The notes under the pieces are model-generated. The model worked only from the letters and a program-made list of their open reading frames with translations, was not told the origin of the DNA and made no database searches. Made by a program: the position numbers and the translations under genes. A DNA stretch of 6,733 bases from PWHW01 sp964435025 (GTDB lineage: Bacteria > Patescibacteriota > Minisyncoccia > Minisyncoccales > PWPS01). Positions 4,433-6,733 of this stretch are shown one piece after another (position 1 is the first letter of the stretch; every line of letters begins with the position of its first letter). Location: the NCBI GenBank assembly GCA_964435025.1, contig CAYSXL010000024.1:1-6733 (forward strand), written 5' to 3'.

Positions 4433-6733
4433 TTATAATTTTACATTCTTCAACCTCACTGAATTTAAAACCACTGATATAGAACTAAAAGCCATTGCCC
4501 CGGCCGCAATAATGGGCCCAACCATAGTGGCCAATACACCAAAAGCGGCCACGGGAAGCGCTATGACATTGTAGAAAAAAGCCCAGAAAAGATTTTGCCT
4601 AATTGTTCTGAAAGTTGCTTTGCTTAATTTTACGGCTTCTACTAAAGCATTGAGTTCTCCTCTGACTAGCGTAATTGCTCCCGCTTCAATGGCAATATCT
4701 GTTCCAGTGCCGATAGCAACTCCAACATCAGCTTGGGTTAATGCCGGTGCGTCATTAATTCCATCACCGGTCATAATCACTTTTACTTTTCCCCCTTCTT
4801 GAAGTTTCTTTATCACATCTACTTTTTCATTGGGTAAAACTTCGGCGATAACTTCATCTATCCCGATTGTCTTGGCAACAGCTCTGGCCGTTTTTTCGTT
4901 ATCCCCGGTTAGCATAACGGTTTTAAAATTCATTTCATGAAGCTTTTTAATAGCTTCTTCTGTTTCGTCTTTTAAAGTATCTGCCACAGCAATTATCCCC
5001 GAAATCTTTCCGTCAACAGCAACAAGCATGGCTGTTTTACCCTCCTCTTCCAGCTTGCCCAAGCTATCTTTTGCGGACGATACATCAATATTATTCTCTT
5101 CCATTAAAAGCCGCCTGCCGATTAAAACTTTTCTGTCTTTTATTTCAGCCATAATTCCTTTGCCAAAAACTGCTTTGAAATTCTTAACATCAGATAAAAT
5201 CATTCCTTTATTTTCCGCTTCTTTAACAATGGCTTGTGCTAAAGGATGCTCAGAGCTTTTCTCTGCTGACGCGGCAACTTGTAAAAATTTTTCTTCTGTC
5301 TCATTCCCAAGGGCCTTTATGTCGGTTACGGCCGGCTTTCCTTTTGTCAAAGTTCCTGTCTTATCTAAAACTATAACTTTAGTTTTTCCCATTAGCTCAA
5401 TCGCTTCTCCCCGGCGAATAAGAATTCCCTGTTTTGCGCCCCGGCCAATGCCGACGGTTAAAGCGGTCGGAGTAGCCAAGCTCAAAGCGCAAGGACAGGC
5501 AATAATAAGCACGGTAATAGACGCCACAATTGCCACAAACCAGTTACCAGCCAAAAGCCATCCTAAAACAGTTAGAGTAGCAATTGCTAAAACAACTGGA
5601 ACAAAAAAAGAAGTAACTCTATCAGCAAATTCTTGAATAGGGATGCGGGAGCTTTGAGCTTCTTCAACTAATTTAACCACTTGACTAAAGAAAGTGTCTT
5701 TGCCGATTTTTGTCGCTTCTATATTTAAAGCCCCTTCCTGGTTTATAGTAGAGCCAATAACTTCGTCTCTCTGTTTTTTTTCTACCGGGAGAGATTCGCC
5801 GGTAGCCATTGATTCGTCAATTGATGACTGTCCTTCAATAATTATACCGTCAGTTGGAATCTTCTCACCGGGCCTGATAACCATAATGTCTCCGACTTTC
5901 AATTCCTCTATCGGAATTTCTTTCTCCGTCCCTTCAACCATTATACGGGCAGTTTTCGCTTCCAGTTCTAATAATTCCCTTAAGGCCTCGGATGTTTTTC
6001 CTTTTGCTTTTTCTTCTAAATACCTTCCCAATAAATGAAATGACATTATAAATGCAGAAACCGTAAAAAAGACCGGAATATCAGGGACAAAAAACGCTGC
6101 TATGCCGAAAAGATAAGCGGCATTGTCTCCCAAGGATATAAGAACGTCCATATTGGCATAAAACCGGCGGATTGCTCTTATGGCTGACAAGTGAACATTA
6201 AAACCTAAAATATAAACCACTATAAAAGCAAAAACAGCTTCCACCGCTCTTTGCAGTAAAGGATCAAAAATAGGCCTGCCAAGATACATCAAAATCATCA
6301 TCAACATTAACGGAACGCTTAAAAAAAGGCCCCAAAATGCCCGGGATTTTGCCTGTTGAATATTTTTTTTCTCTTCAATTTCCGCTTCTGTCTCTTCAAG
6401 CTCTTCAAAAACGCTGTAACCGGCCTTTTCTATTTTAGATTTGACATCTTTCAAAGAAACTGATTTTAGCGAATAAACAAAAGAGATTTTCTCGTTACTA
6501 AAATCAATCTCAATTTCTTTTATCCCCTTAAATTCCTCTAAGACTTTTTTTATAATGCCGGCGCAATGCGGACTGCTCATCCCCTTTACCTTTAAAACAA
6601 CTCTTTCTTTTCCAACACTTGTCTCATCTTCTTTAAACGCTTTATAACCCAGCTTCTTTACTGCTTCTATTATCTCTTCTTCGGAAAAATCTTCTCCCTC
6701 AATAAATGCTTTTTTGTTTGTAAAATCAACTCT
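4433..6733 (-). CDS. copA: Cu(I)-translocating P-type ATPase, CopA-like (N-terminus outside window)
   Basis: A P1B-type ATPase that would pump Cu(I) out of the cytoplasm across the inner membrane. The frame is open to the window edge: 51 codons precede the ATG at 6580 and encode the end of one heavy-metal-associated domain and the VVLKVKG strand of the next. The true start is therefore off-window, and 766 residues are visible. Numbering from the codon at 6580: the second HMA domain is 1-58, an acidic linker runs to 78, and eight membrane segments are predicted. TGES is at 260-263, CPC in the sixth segment at 362-364, DKTGT at 406-410 (phosphorylated Asp406), HP at 445-446, TGD at 558-560 and GDGINDAP at 605-612. 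YN at 670-671 and MxxSS at 696-700 complete the P1B-1 copper signature. Oddly, the second HMA domain reads GMSSPHC, lacking the first cysteine of CxxC. No copZ or csoR is visible. Confidence 0.96.
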   Translation of the reverse strand, partial: RVDFTNKKAFIEGEDFSEEEIIEAVKKLGYKAFKEDETSVGKERVVLKVKGMSSPHCAGIIKKVLEEFKGIKEIEIDFSNEKISFVYSLKSVSLKDVKSKIEKAGYSVFEELEETEAEIEEKKNIQQAKSRAFWGLFLSVPLMLMMILMYLGRPIFDPLLQRAVEAVFAFIVVYILGFNVHLSAIRAIRRFYANMDVLISLGDNAAYLFGIAAFFVPDIPVFFTVSAFIMSFHLLGRYLEEKAKGKTSEALRELLELEAKTARIMVEGTEKEIPIEELKVGDIMVIRPGEKIPTDGIIIEGQSSIDESMATGESLPVEKKQRDEVIGSTINQEGALNIEATKIGKDTFFSQVVKLVEEAQSSRIPIQEFADRVTSFFVPVVLAIATLTVLGWLLAGNWFVAIVASITVLIIACPCALSLATPTALTVGIGRGAKQGILIRRGEAIELMGKTKVIVLDKTGTLTKGKPAVTDIKALGNETEEKFLQVAASAEKSSEHPLAQAIVKEAENKGMILSDVKNFKAVFGKGIMAEIKDRKVLIGRRLLMEENNIDVSSAKDSLGKLEEEGKTAMLVAVDGKISGIIAVADTLKDETEEAIKKLHEMNFKTVMLTGDNEKTARAVAKTIGIDEVIAEVLPNEKVDVIKKLQEGGKVKVIMTGDGINDAPALTQADVGVAIGTGTDIAIEAGAITLVRGELNALVEAVKLSKATFRTIRQNLFWAFFYNVIALPVAAFGVLATMVGPIIAAGAMAFSSISVVLNSVRLKNVKL

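Noticed and set aside
5028..5636. Plus-strand open frame of 202 codons opposite copA
   Set aside because: It is antisense to conserved P-type ATPase sequence. Its Ser/Pro/Ile-rich translation resembles no family and there is no ribosome binding site.
6578..6580. ATG at 6580 as the start of copA
   Set aside because: It lies inside the GMxxxxC motif of an HMA domain. The 51 upstream codons are open and encode recognisable HMA sequence.
1..6733. Recoded UGA (glycine) as in some CPR lineages
   Set aside because: TGA acts as the stop of the helicase right at the typA start. The other genes end in TAA at family-appropriate positions, with no in-frame TGA in any conserved region.
1..6733. tRNA or rRNA genes, CRISPR arrays, insertion sequences, direct repeats
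   Set aside because: Nothing of the kind was seen. The window is almost entirely filled by the five protein genes.

Overview
The window is an A+T-rich bacterial segment using the standard genetic code. It holds five substantial protein genes, two of them cut by the window edges. Intergenic spaces are short. Where a start has a ribosome binding site it is a purine-rich Shine-Dalgarno (AAGGAG ahead of lysC). The proteins are lysine-, glutamate- and isoleucine-rich. The RhlE-like helicase tail, the compact layout and the divergent aspartokinase would suit a Patescibacteria/CPR-type or another low-GC bacterium. That is an inference, since no rRNA or other marker is present.

Layout: on the + strand, positions 1-2183 carry the 3' end of a DEAD-box RNA helicase and a complete typA/bipA GTPase. 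They are joined by an ATGA overlap and are probably one operon for RNA and ribosome maturation. On the - strand, reading right to left, are a CopA-type Cu(I) P-type ATPase (4433-6733, N-terminus outside the window), an aspartate kinase (3061-4275) and an ArsM-type arsenite methyltransferase (2197-2934). The two strands converge at 2184-2196 with only 13 bases between stop codons and no clear terminator.

The three minus-strand genes look like separate units. A hairpin with a T-run follows copA, and a strong hairpin with a T-run follows lysC. After each, a sigma70-like promoter starts within or right beside the T-run. copA (copper export) and arsM (arsenite methylation) are both metal(loid) defence genes; lysC between them is amino-acid metabolism.

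No new multi-gene system, mobile element, CRISPR array or RNA gene is visible. The most interesting region is the 157-base lysC leader. It contains a possible promoter, a 15-codon Phe-rich mini-ORF with its own good Shine-Dalgarno, and a 10-bp hairpin that would pair with that Shine-Dalgarno and is followed by eight Ts, so it resembles an attenuator. Other points of note are a copper-ATPase heavy-metal domain whose usual CxxC lacks the first cysteine, a Cys-alternating motif in ArsM, and a divergent ATP-site motif in the aspartokinase.
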